Assembly (NCBI GenBank): GCA_022072025.1
Contig: JAJVIP010000017.1
Coordinates: 1 to 53,461 of the forward strand
Length of the DNA stretch: 53,461 nucleotides
From: Elusimicrobiota bacterium
GTDB taxonomy: Bacteria; Elusimicrobiota; Elusimicrobia; F11
Reading direction: 5' to 3'
Translations under genes and position numbers: made by a program
Shown: one piece after another, positions 8,616 to 18,200 of the stretch
Position numbering within the stretch: the first letter of the stretch is position 1
Layout of the letters: every line of letters starts with the position of its first letter
The notes under the pieces: generated by a model
The model's input: the letters and a program-made list of their open reading frames with translations, nothing else
What the model was told of the DNA's origin: nothing
The model's database searches: none

Positions 8616-10249
8616 GTCGAATTTATCCGAATAATTCAGTTAAAAGACCATTACCGTCTATCAACCGTGAATATTTTAGTGCCGTCATCCCGGCATGCTT
8701 TCTGGCCGGGATCCAGGTTTTTTCCGACGAGATAACCTGGGCCCCGGCCAAAAGATCGCCGGGGCGACAGCGTTTTGTACAGTACCTTTGGGTACGTTTC
8801 AACCGAATCATTTCGGTTTATCTGAGCGTCCTGTTTGTGACGATGCTCTTGGGGTCGCCACTTCTCGCTCAAGAGGGGGAGGAAGAATCGCCGATCCCGT
8901 TGGAAGCGGCAAAGCCGGCTGGCAGGCTCGTTAATTTGGCGGAATGCGTGGCCATCGGCATGAAAAATTACGAACCGCTTAAACTGGCTGATGAGGAGGT
9001 CGAGTTGGCCAGACTTAAACGGCAGGAAGCGCACCGCGGTCTTTTTCCGGCTCTTTCGATGAAGGCCGAACAGACCAAAGGAGAAACCGCCGATCCCTTT
9101 TTGTCGCCGGATTTTACTGAACAGAATTACGGGGCCACTCTGACCTATGACGTCATTGGAGGAGGGAAGATTATTTCGACGTATCGCCAAAGCGTGGCCT
9201 CGCACCTCGCGGCGACGCTCAGCCGCGAGAAAACCTATCAGGACTTTCTCTACAGTGTCCGGGAAGCCTATTGGAATTTGGCGGCCAATCAATCGAAGCT
9301 GAAAGATTTGGAATCAACACGAAACGCCATCCGTGAAGAGCTTAAAAAAGTGACGGAACAATATGTATTGGATGTGGCGGTGAAACAGCAATTCCTGGCG
9401 GTTAAATCCCAATATCTTCAAGCCAACACGCAAGTGAACAACGCCAAGAAAAATTTCGCCAAGGCCAAATGGGACATGGCGAAAGCGCTTGGAATTCCCA
9501 AACCCTCCGATTCTCCAGTGGAGGAAACCATTCCGTTCAATAAGATCGAGCCGAATCTCGACACGTGCCTATTGTTGGCCGCGACACACCGCCCGGATTT
9601 GAAAATGCAAGAAGAACTGGTGGAGATCGCCCGGCAGGGAACCAAAGTGGCCACCGCCTACAAAAAGCCGCGGATCAGTTTGAACTCGTTTTATGGACGC
9701 TCGGCTTCGGCCTATGAAGGAGACTCACTGAACTTCAGAGAAGATTGGCAATTAAACGCCACGCTCAGCCAAAGTTTCTTGGGAAATTCGATCGGGCTAA
9801 CAGGGTCCGACATCAAAACAAGCCCCAAGCTGGGACAATCAACACGGACACGGACGAAAACGGAAGGAGCGAGCCTCCATGTGCTCGATAACATGAGAAA
9901 CAGAACGGAGGACAAGCAATCGGATTTGGCGTATCGACAAGCGGCTCTGAAAAGGGACGACTTGAGAAAAGACGTGGCGATGGATGTGGAGATTTCTTTT
10001 TACAACGTCAACCAAGCGCTTCTTCAAGTCGAGTTTAGCGAAGAAGACGTCAAGCTGGCTGACGAGGAATTGAAGGTCGTCTTGTCCAAGGGACGGTACG
10101 GTCTGGCGGGTGTTCTCGAAGTGGCGCAAGCGCGGAACCGGCTTTCGGCCAGTCGAACCGCTCGGGTGGACGCGTTGGCTTCGTATCAAACGGCGATCGC
10201 GGGCTTAAATCGCGCCATCGGCGTGCCGGACCAATTTAAGGGGGAGTGA
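8612..10249 (+). CDS. TolC-family outer-membrane efflux protein
   Basis: A 545-residue frame. The mature part is a TolC/OMF protein: paired repeats of long coiled-coil helices (LAECVAIGMKNYEPLKLADE to YSVREAYWNLAANQSKL, then LDTCLLLAATHRPDLKMQEE to GLAGVLEVAQARNRLSAS). It forms the outer-membrane duct of tripartite pumps, the partner of the MFP and RND genes that follow. The ATG overlaps the previous stop (ATGA), but a palindromic repeat separates it from the signal peptide core (VYLSVLFVTMLLGSPLLA, about residues 68-86). Only MSRI lies before the insert, and RIISVYLSV resumes after it. This suggests that a signal peptide like MSRIISVYLSV was split by insertion. Whether the protein is still exported is uncertain. 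Confidence 0.85.
   Translation: MSRIYPNNSVKRPLPSINREYFSAVIPACFLAGIQVFSDEITWAPAKRSPGRQRFVQYLWVRFNRIISVYLSVLFVTMLLGSPLLAQEGEEESPIPLEAAKPAGRLVNLAECVAIGMKNYEPLKLADEEVELARLKRQEAHRGLFPALSMKAEQTKGETADPFLSPDFTEQNYGATLTYDVIGGGKIISTYRQSVASHLAATLSREKTYQDFLYSVREAYWNLAANQSKLKDLESTRNAIREELKKVTEQYVLDVAVKQQFLAVKSQYLQANTQVNNAKKNFAKAKWDMAKALGIPKPSDSPVEETIPFNKIEPNLDTCLLLAATHRPDLKMQEELVEIARQGTKVATAYKKPRISLNSFYGRSASAYEGDSLNFREDWQLNATLSQSFLGNSIGLTGSDIKTSPKLGQSTRTRTKTEGASLHVLDNMRNRTEDKQSDLAYRQAALKRDDLRKDVAMDVEISFYNVNQALLQVEFSEEDVKLADEELKVVLSKGRYGLAGVLEVAQARNRLSASRTARVDALASYQTAIAGLNRAIGVPDQFKGE
8676..8802. repeat. REP-like palindrome, copy 1
   Basis: GTCATCCCGGC...GGCCGGGATCCAGG is followed by a spacer and then AACCTGGGCCCCGGCC...GCCGGGGCGACAGCG. 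The inner arms pair CCAGGTT with AACCTGG. Related copies lie at 11938-12030 and 18436-18600. The insert is bounded by imperfect direct repeats (CCGAATAATT at 8627-8636 and CCGAATCATT at 8803-8812), as expected for an element inserted into the 5' end of the OMF gene. Confidence 0.8.
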
Positions 10250-10253
10250 CACT

Positions 10254-10528
10254 ATGAAATGGAATCGTGGAATCTTGTTTGAATGCGAAGAAATGTTTGA
10301 GGGTCGCCGTCGCCCCGGCCAAGCCTTTAAGTGGAGTGATTGTTGGAAAGTGTATAAGCCGGGGCCCAGTCGTTCCGGAAGAAGGTGTGATGGGATCACC
10401 CCCTTCTCGGGAGAAGCTGGGTCCCGGCTTATGCTCTTCTCGACGGACACCTCCTTTAAAAAATGGGCCGGGACGACGGCCGTCCTCGATCCTTTGTTGC
10501 GTTGCAGCCGAGCTGCGCTATGACGGAC
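10254..10528. repeat. ~275-bp intergenic element, copy 1
   Basis: This fills the gap between the OMF and MFP genes. It is closely similar along its whole length to 11663-11937, the gap between MFP and RND. Inverted arms CCGGGGCCCAG and CTGGGTCCCGG are central. One frame is open in both copies (MKWNRGILF... and MKWDRRILF...; 89 codons in copy 1), but the encoded sequence is typical of translated repeats. I call it a non-coding element. It supplies the last bases before the MFP start. Confidence 0.75.
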
Positions 10529-11650
10529 ATGAAACAATTAATAAAAAAACACAAAAAGCCGGTGATGGCGGCGGGCATCGTCCTTGTCTGCCTTTTGCTG
10601 GCGGGGGTGCGATGGTTTTCCAGTTATTCGTCCTCCGCGCGCTCCAAGTCTGAAAAACAATCGAAAAACCGCGCGTCTGAAACACCGGTCGTCGCGGCGT
10701 TCGTTTGCAAAAAGGTGAATTTCACAGATGAACTTGTTTTGACGGGAACGATGCAAGGCGGCGCTCGAATAGAGTTTCGATTTAACCGCGACGGACGCAT
10801 TCAAAAGCTCAACTACCGCGTCGGCGACAATGTGAAGAGAGGCGCGGTCGTGGCCGAACTTGAAACAGGCGAGGCCTATCTGAAACTCCAACAAGCCGAG
10901 TCCGAACTATCTCAGGTGATTGATCTCTACCGTTCAGGCGCCATTGCCAAGCCGCGGCTCACCCAAGCTCAACTGGCGGCGGAACTCGCGCGCAAAGAGT
11001 ACGACCGTTCCTTTATCCGAGCTCCGCGCGACGGCGCCCTCGGGGAGTTGAATGTCGAAGTGGGAGACACCGTCACCCCGCAAAACACCGTGGCCACGCT
11101 GGTCTCGATTGAGAATGTGTTTGTCGAGATGGGCGTGATCGAACGGGATCTCGGAAAACTTCATTTGGGCCAAAGCGTCCATGTGGAAGTGGAGACCTAC
11201 CCCGGCGCGGTGTTCAAAGGAAAAATCGCCAGCATCGCTCCCCAGGTGGAGGGCGCCAGCCGGACCCGAACCGTCCGGGCCGAAATTCCCAATGGGGAGC
11301 GACTCCTCCTTCCCGGCATGTTCGCCCGCGCCTATATTTTTATTCAAGAAAAACCGAATACGCTGGTTGTTCCGGCCGCGGCCATCCGCTCCTCAAACGG
11401 CAAACACACCGTTTATGGGGTCCGCGAAAACAACAAAATCCAAGAAGTGCCGGTGGAAATTGGATACGAAAGCTCGGACTATACGGAGATTCTCTCAGGT
11501 GTTGGCGAAGGCGATAAAGTGGTGGCGTCTTTGCCGGACAATCTTCGAGACGGATTGTCGGTCGAAGTCATAGAAGAAAAAGAATATCAGGGTCGTCATT
11601 CCCGCGAAAGCGGGATTGACGAAAACCCGATTTCCCCTTCGAAGGAATGA
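10520..11650 (+). CDS. RND membrane-fusion (periplasmic adaptor) protein
   Basis: A 376-residue protein from ATG 10520 (alternative ATG 10529). The longer frame upstream is only repeat DNA. An N-terminal TM anchor (VMAAGIVLVCLLLAGVRWF) is followed by a HlyD/AcrA-like arrangement: a lipoyl half (DGRIQKLNYRVGDNVKRGAVV), a short helical hairpin, the second lipoyl half (FIRAPRDGALGELNVEVGD), a beta-barrel (VFVEMGVIERDLGKL) and the membrane-proximal domain. It links the RND pump to the TolC-like duct. The hairpin is short, as in heavy-metal or MdtA-like adaptors. The last ~20 residues (HSRESGIDENP...) and the stop codon come from an inserted palindrome, so the native C-terminus has been replaced. 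Confidence 0.88.
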   Translation: MTDMKQLIKKHKKPVMAAGIVLVCLLLAGVRWFSSYSSSARSKSEKQSKNRASETPVVAAFVCKKVNFTDELVLTGTMQGGARIEFRFNRDGRIQKLNYRVGDNVKRGAVVAELETGEAYLKLQQAESELSQVIDLYRSGAIAKPRLTQAQLAAELARKEYDRSFIRAPRDGALGELNVEVGDTVTPQNTVATLVSIENVFVEMGVIERDLGKLHLGQSVHVEVETYPGAVFKGKIASIAPQVEGASRTRTVRAEIPNGERLLLPGMFARAYIFIQEKPNTLVVPAAAIRSSNGKHTVYGVRENNKIQEVPVEIGYESSDYTEILSGVGEGDKVVASLPDNLRDGLSVEVIEEKEYQGRHSRESGIDENPISPSKE

Positions 11651-11652
11651 CG
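11594..11652. repeat. dRS3-like palindrome forming MFP C-terminus
   Basis: GTCATTCCCGC-GAAA-GCGGGATTGAC at 11594-11619, then further on GGAATGAC at 11645-11652. The TGA stop of the MFP gene lies within this terminal GGAATGAC. It is the same family as 26320-26403 and 29938-29963. Confidence 0.8.
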
Positions 11653-11662
11653 GAAACTATTT

Positions 11663-11937
11663 ATGAAATGGGATCGTAGGATCTTGTTCTTATACGAAGA
11701 AATGTCTGAAGGTCGCCGTCGCCCCGGCCTAGCCTTTAAGTGGAGTGATTGTTGGCGAGTGTATAAGCCGGGGCCCAGTCGTTCCGGCAGATGGTGTGAT
11801 GGGATCACCTCCCTCTCAGGAAAGGCTGGGTCCCGGCTTATACTCTTTTCGGCGCACACATCCTTTAAAAAATGGGCCGGGACGACGGCCTTGCGTGATC
11901 CATTGTTGGGTTGCGGCGGAGCTGCGCTATGGAATGG
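11663..11937. repeat. ~275-bp intergenic element, copy 2
   Basis: Second copy of the element at 10254-10528, between the MFP stop and the RND gene. The two copies differ by scattered substitutions. It is directly followed by a REP-like palindrome, so the whole 11651-12081 gap is mosaic repeat DNA. I see no gene in it. Confidence 0.75.
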
Positions 11938-12030
11938 TACGGGATCCAGGTTTTCTTTTTGGGGAAAACCTGGGCCCCGGCCAAAAGATTGCCGGGGCGA
12001 CAGCGTCTTGTGTGGAACCTTTGGGTACGC
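11938..12030. repeat. REP-like palindrome, copy 2
   Basis: GGATCCAGGTTTTC...GGGAAAACCTGGGCCCCGG followed by CCAAAAGATTGCCGGGGCGACAGCG. Same family as 8676-8802, inserted just upstream of the first RND gene. It leaves an open frame into that gene that should not be taken as N-terminal extension. Confidence 0.8.
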
Positions 12031-12081
12031 ATCATTAGCGTGTCCGAGCGACGTTCACTTCGGTTGCAGCGGGGCCGTGCG

Positions 12082-15000
12082 ATGAAGAATCTCATTCAAC
12101 TATCAGTGAAACGCCCCATCGCGACGAGTGTTATTTACGCGCTGGTCTGCGGAGCGGGTCTTTTGGTTTGGAGCCGCATCCCGCAAGAAGTAATGCCGGA
12201 TCTGAATTTTCCTCAGCTCACCGTCGTGACGGAATATCCGCAGGCCTCGCCGCAGGAAATCGAAAACCTCGTGACCAAACCGATTGAAGAATCGGTTGGA
12301 ACGGTGAAAAACGTGCGCGAAGTGAGATCCGTCTCCAAGGAAGGGGTATCGCTGGTCACCGTGGAATTCTGGTGGGGAACCAACATGGATTTTGCTTCTT
12401 TGGGGATACGGGAAAAATTGGATTTGGTTAAAAGCCGGTTACCGCTCGATATTCGTGAACCGGTCGTGGTCAAATACAATCCGTTCGCGGCGCCAGTGTT
12501 GATTCTTTCTCTCACCGGACGTGAAGAGGTGGATTTAAGTTTTCTGACCCACATCGCCAAAAAAACCATCGCCAATCGCCTTCAAAAAGTCGAGGGGGTG
12601 GCGGCGGTGGACATCTCCGGCGACCGAGACGTGGAAATCCAAGTGGATCTGGATCAGAACCGGCTCGCCGCCTATCAGGTTCCGCTCCTTCAATTTAATC
12701 GCGGTCTCTCCCAATCCAACTATGACGGCGCGGCGGGAACCGCGAAAGAGGGAACCTATGATTACGCGGTTCGCGTGTTCACGCCCTTTTCCACCGCGGA
12801 ACACATCAAGTCGGCGGTGATATCGGTGGATGACCCCACAAAACGGGCTTCGTTCAGAGAGGACCGCCTGAGCTCCGTTGACCGTCAGGGAAAAAAAGCG
12901 GTTCAAGGCGATTCCCGCCTGATCAGCGTCTCGCAAGTCGGACAAGTCAACGAAGGCTTAAAAGAACGCTCCAGCTATTCGCGTTTGGATGGAAAAGAAA
13001 CCATCACGATCATGGTGCAAAAACAAGCGTCGGCTTCAACGCTTCGAACGGCGAAAAATATCAAAGTGGCGATCGAAGAATTAAAACCTCTTCTCCCAAG
13101 CGACGTCGAAACAATGATTGTTTATGACCAGGCCCTTATCATCGCCTCTGGTATTCAAGATGTCCTCTTTTCAGTTCTCTCAGGCGGACTGCTGGCCTTT
13201 TTCGCGCTCTACTTCTTTTTGAAAAGCTGGAGGGACGCGTTGATTGTAAGCGCCATTATCCCCACTTCTCTTCTGGCGACGTTGATTGTGATGCACCTAT
13301 CCGGCATCACCCTTAACACGATCTCCTTGGGCGGTCTCGCGCTCGGGATGGGGATGCTCGTCGACGCGGCGGTTTGCGTGACGGAAAACATTCATCGGCG
13401 CCGTTCAGAATATAAGGAAGACCTTGAGACAGCCATTGTCCAAGGAACCGAGGAGGTGGTGACGCCGGTTATTTCCTCCAATCTGACCTCCATCGCGGTG
13501 TTCCTGCCGCTCTTTTTTGTTCTCGGGCTGATGGGTCAGTTGTTTCGTGATCTCTCGCTCACCGTTTGTATTTCTCAGGTGATCTCCATCGTCGTGGCGA
13601 TCACGCTTATTCCGACGCTCTACAAGCTGATCGCGGATAAAGCCGGACCAACGACTTCAACGGAATTTTCTTCTCCATTCTTCATCCGGTTCCGCGAATG
13701 GTATCTGGGAAAATTGGATTGGTCTTTATCACAGGGGAAACCACTCTTCACCACCATCGCCGTTGTTTTTGTCATTTCCATCTTAGTTTTGGCGCTTTTG
13801 CCGCGACAATTTTTGCCCGCGATTGATACCGATCAAATCATTTGCAAACTATCGATGCCCAATGGAGCCTTGCTTGAGAAGACAAACGAAACCGCGATGA
13901 TGATCGAGCAGGAAGCCAAGAAAATTTCAGAAGTCGACCACATCACGACCACCGTCGGATCGTCCAACCAATCGGCGCTGAAACTCCTGGACAAAAATGA
14001 AGCCCAGCTATTAATCGACCTGAAAAAGGACCGCTCGCGTCCGGCGGACGCGGTGATTGAAGATCTGCGCGCCTCCTTAGCGGCGATGTCGTTGCCTGGC
14101 GGAAAGATTGAAATCTCCAAAGCGGGAGGCCCTCTCTCATTTGTTAAATCTCAAACCTCGCCGGTGATGGTTGTTCTCAAAGGAATCGATTTGGACAAAC
14201 TCACAGCCGCTTCGGCAAAGTTGGTCGGTGAATTGGAAAGTGTTCAGGGCCTCGCGCATGTGCGGCACTCCCTGGCGCTTCCGGCGCCAGAAATCAGACT
14301 CCATATCGATAAAGAGAGAGCGGCTCGCCTGGGCCTGACGGTGTCCGATATCGGCCAGACCGCCGGCGCCGCCTATCATGGCCGTGACGTCACGAAGATT
14401 CACCGCGAGGGAAAAGAGATTCCCGTGAAAGTGCGTTTACGCTCTGAGGACCGCGCGTCCATTCAGCAACTGCGCAGCCTGTTGCTGCCCCTCTCTGGAG
14501 GCGGCACCATTCCCTTGTCGGACGTGGCCTCGCTTCAGATGGCCGAGTCTCCTTCACAGATTTCGCGTCTGGATCAAGAACGATTTGTGTTGGTTCAGGC
14601 CGACGCGGAGGCCGGATTTTCTTCGGCCGACCAAAAAAAAGTGAAATCCATTGTTCAATCGTTCTCCTTTCCGCAAGTCACCGTTGAAGAGTCAAGCGAG
14701 AAAAAGTCCGAGCGGGAATCCTTCAAAAGTCTGGCCTTTGTCATTTTGGTTTCAATTCTGCTCGTCTACGCCATTATGGCGGTTCAATTCGAATCTTTCA
14801 CCCAACCCCTTCTCATACTTCTCACGATCCCGCTCTCAGTGATCGGAATGGCGCTGGGCCTCTTTATGACGGGGAAATCCATGAGCGCGATGGCGGCGAT
14901 GGGTTTTCTCCTATTGGGCGGAATCGTGGTCAACAACGGAATCGTGTTGATCGATTTCGTGAACTCAGAAATGGAGAAATACAAAAATTTACGACAAGCC

Positions 15001-15228
15001 CTTATAGAGGCCTGCCGAACGCGTCTTCGCCCGATTCTTGTGACCGCCACCACCACCGCCATCGGCCTTATCCCTCTCGCTCTCGGGATCGGCGAAGGCG
15101 CGGAGCTCCAAGCGCCGATGGCCATCACAGTGATTTTCGGCCTGATGGTGTCGACAGTCTTGACGCTTGTGGCCCTGCCGACTCTGTTCCTTGTGGTGGA
15201 CAATTGGAAGGAAGCTCGTCAATCATGA
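12082..15228 (+). CDS. RND efflux transporter, first subunit
   Basis: A 1048-residue HAE/heavy-metal-type RND permease of normal family length. I chose ATG 12082 because the N-terminus then reads MKNLIQLSVKRPIATSVIYA, the standard RND start. Recognisable parts are TM1, the first porter region (PEVMPDLNFP-like VMPDLNFPQL), TM2-6 (about 350-530) with TM4 GMGMLVDAAVCVTEN, the second porter region, and TM8-12 with GGIVVNNGIVLIDF. TM4 has a single Asp where many proton-driven pumps have Asp-Asp, so the proton relay may be atypical. It should form the inner-membrane motor, perhaps as a hetero-complex with the next gene as in MdtBC. Its stop overlaps the next start (ATGA). Confidence 0.9.
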   Translation: MKNLIQLSVKRPIATSVIYALVCGAGLLVWSRIPQEVMPDLNFPQLTVVTEYPQASPQEIENLVTKPIEESVGTVKNVREVRSVSKEGVSLVTVEFWWGTNMDFASLGIREKLDLVKSRLPLDIREPVVVKYNPFAAPVLILSLTGREEVDLSFLTHIAKKTIANRLQKVEGVAAVDISGDRDVEIQVDLDQNRLAAYQVPLLQFNRGLSQSNYDGAAGTAKEGTYDYAVRVFTPFSTAEHIKSAVISVDDPTKRASFREDRLSSVDRQGKKAVQGDSRLISVSQVGQVNEGLKERSSYSRLDGKETITIMVQKQASASTLRTAKNIKVAIEELKPLLPSDVETMIVYDQALIIASGIQDVLFSVLSGGLLAFFALYFFLKSWRDALIVSAIIPTSLLATLIVMHLSGITLNTISLGGLALGMGMLVDAAVCVTENIHRRRSEYKEDLETAIVQGTEEVVTPVISSNLTSIAVFLPLFFVLGLMGQLFRDLSLTVCISQVISIVVAITLIPTLYKLIADKAGPTTSTEFSSPFFIRFREWYLGKLDWSLSQGKPLFTTIAVVFVISILVLALLPRQFLPAIDTDQIICKLSMPNGALLEKTNETAMMIEQEAKKISEVDHITTTVGSSNQSALKLLDKNEAQLLIDLKKDRSRPADAVIEDLRASLAAMSLPGGKIEISKAGGPLSFVKSQTSPVMVVLKGIDLDKLTAASAKLVGELESVQGLAHVRHSLALPAPEIRLHIDKERAARLGLTVSDIGQTAGAAYHGRDVTKIHREGKEIPVKVRLRSEDRASIQQLRSLLLPLSGGGTIPLSDVASLQMAESPSQISRLDQERFVLVQADAEAGFSSADQKKVKSIVQSFSFPQVTVEESSEKKSERESFKSLAFVILVSILLVYAIMAVQFESFTQPLLILLTIPLSVIGMALGLFMTGKSMSAMAAMGFLLLGGIVVNNGIVLIDFVNSEMEKYKNLRQALIEACRTRLRPILVTATTTAIGLIPLALGIGEGAELQAPMAITVIFGLMVSTVLTLVALPTLFLVVDNWKEARQS

Positions 15229-18200
15229 GCGCTTATCAACTCACGCTCCTGGCCGGGTTCACGGTGCTGGTCATAAGTTTGGCGCGCCGGTTTCCACAAT
15301 TCGCTCTGTCACGGCCCGTTGCTCTTTTGGTGAGCTTGGTTGGATTGGGATTGGGCGGAGTTCTCGCCTTCTTCTTTATGCCGGTTGAACTCATGCCGAA
15401 CGCGAGTTTCGGGGTGATCACGATCACAACGCCCGTTCGAGGCGGCATGTCGCCGACAGACGTTGAGAATCTGATTTCCAAACCCATTGAAGAAGCCGTT
15501 TCTTCCGTCGCCCATGTTCGGGATATTTTTTCAAACTCAAAAACAGGCAAGTCCGTGGTGTCCTTGGAATTTGAACCAGGAATCGATATGGATTTCGCGG
15601 CGCTTGACGTGCGTGAGAAATTCGCAAAAGTCCAGGGGCGTCTGCCAAAAGAAATCGAACATCCGGTGATCGCCCACTACCGAGAATCAGATGTTCCCGT
15701 GTTGATCTTCGCTTTGACCAGCGAAAAACGCTCTCCAGAGGAACTCCGAACGCTCGTTGATGGAGGTCTTAAGGAGAAACTCCTGCGGGTCAAAGGCGTG
15801 GCCAATGTGGATATCGCGGGGGGACGGGAGAGAAAAATCATTATTGATGTGGACCGGCACCGATTGGCCGCGCAAGGCATGGACATCCGAGAAGTGGTGC
15901 GCGCCATCGAGTCTTCCAACTTGAACGTGCAAACCGGGGCCGTGCAAACCAATGCGATGACGACTTCCATTCGGGCCGTCGGACAATTCGTGAATCTTGA
16001 TGAAATCGGAAAAACCGTTATTGGAATATCCAAACAGGGAACTTCGATTTATGTCAAAGACGTCGCGCAAATCCGGGACAGTTACATGGAGCAAGAAAGC
16101 CTGTCGAGGTTAAATGAATCCTCCTCCGTGACGGTTTACATTCAGAAAGAATCCAGCGCCAACACGGTGCAAGTGGTCAAACAGGCGCGTCAAGTTTTGG
16201 AGCCTTTCCAAAAGGACCATGATTCCGATATCCGCACCGTCGAAATATCCAACCAGGCGGAGGCGATTCAACAAGCGATCAGCTCGGTTCGAATGTCTCT
16301 TTTCTTCGGTATATTTTTGGTCATGGCGGTGTTGGGATTCTTTTTGGGGCTGAAACCCGCTCTGGCCGTGGCCGTGAGCATTCCGCTGGCCACCTTGGTG
16401 ACGGGAAGCGTGATGTATATGGAAGGCTTGTCGCTCAATGTGATGACGCTTTCGGGGCTGGCCTTGGGAATCGGTCTCTTGGTGGACAACTCCATCGTCG
16501 TTTTGGAGACCATTTACAAGGCGCTCGCTCAGCGCGGGGATGATTTGAAAGCGCTGATCTTAAGGGAATCAAGTTCCGTATCGCCCGCGATCATCGGCGG
16601 AACCATCACCACCATTGTCGTCTTTATTCCGTTTCTTCTCCTTTCGAAGCAGGTCCAGATTATTTACGCGGGTGTGGCGATCACCATTACGGCGGCTTTG
16701 ATCTCATCGCTTTATGTGGCGCTCACCACTGTTCCTTCCTACGTCTTAAGAACATTTAGCCGTCCTTTGCTTTCATCGTCTCCTCGGCCAGTCTTGGGCG
16801 GAGATGACACACCTCCCCCTGCAAATTCTCGGTTCAAGCGGAGTGCCGTGCCGGGTGTTGAGGAAGCGCTTCCCCAAGCGCATCTGGTGATCCAGCGGCT
16901 CCAGGACCTTTATTCCCAGTTTCTTCCGAAGGTTTTGGAAATGAAAGGAAAATTCCTAGGGGGCCTGGGCCTATTATTTCTGCTCGCCGTTTATATGTTC
17001 CAATTCCACATTGATAAAAATTTGAGCCAGGGGGACGAACGCAACGAGTTCATCGTTTTTGTGGAACTTCCTTCCGGAAAGCGAATGGAAATTTCCGATG
17101 AAATCGTCAAAGAAGTCGAGTCCAAGATTCGCGCCCATGAAAAAACTGCGGCCAGCATTGAGAACATCACGACACGAATAGAAGGCTGGTCGTCCAAGGT
17201 TTATGTGGGTTTAAAACCGGCCAACAAAAGGAAACAATCGACCGAAGAGATCATTGAATCCTTGAGGCCCGTGGTCAAAGACATCGGACGCGAACAAGAC
17301 GCGTTCGTTTATTTTTCCTCGCCCAAGGAAGGGCAGGAACTCATCGTGAACATTTACGGCCAGGAAGAAAAAGTGGTCGCTGATTACGCGATTCAAGTGT
17401 CGTCTCTCTTCGACAAAGAGTCGGGGTTTATTGACACAAAAATTCGCTACCGCCCCGGTCGCCCTGAAGTCAAAGTGATTATTGATCCACGCCGAGCCGC
17501 GTTGTTCGGTTTGACACCGGCGGACGTGGGCCATGTGCTTCACGCGGGGACCCGGGGGCTTCGGGCCACCTATTACCGAGAAAAGGGAGAAGAAATTGAA
17601 ACGGTGGTTCGACTCAAGGTCGATCAGAGGGAATCGGTTGACTCCGTTAAAACCTTGCTTATTCCCTCGCCGCGCGGCGGTCAAGTTCCACTGGCTCAGA
17701 TCGCGGATTTCGATTTCAGCCTCGCCCCATCTGAAATTTGGCGGCACAACAAAGAGCGAATGATTCAGGTCTCCGCGACGGTTTCAAAGATGTCGCTTGA
17801 AAAGGCGGCGGAAAAAGCCAAACGACTCCTGGCGGAGCTTCCCTTTAACGGCGATTATTGGGCGGCCATCGGGGGTGATTATCACGATCGCCTTCAGGCC
17901 CAACGCGACTTTCAGAAAGCGCTGCTGATCACGGCCATTTTGATTTTTGCCGTATTGGCCTGCCTGTTTGAATCGATCCTTCAGCCCCTCCTTCTTTTCG
18001 TCAGCGTGCCCTTGGCCGTGATCGGAATTGTGCTTGCGCTCCTTGTCACCCGAACGCCGGTTACGATGGGGGTCATGATCGGAATCTTGATGACGGGGGG
18101 AATCGCCGTCAATAACGCGATCCTTCTCATTGAACGCTTCAACGCGGAGCGAAAAAAGAATCAATTGGGCCTGCACGATCTGTTGATGGACGCGGGCCGG

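Noticed and set aside
10463-10519. N-terminal extension of the MFP
   Set aside because: It is translated repeat DNA, shared in another form with 11663-11937. A normal TM anchor follows ATG 10520.
11911-12081. N-terminal extension of the first RND protein
   Set aside because: It is translated REP-like palindrome. The standard RND start is at 12082.
11663-12085. Conserved 89-140-aa small protein encoded by the intergenic elements
   Set aside because: The frame is open in both ~275-bp copies, but the peptide is Arg/Gly/Pro-rich as in translated palindromes, and in copy 2 it runs on into an unrelated repeat. No good ribosome site.
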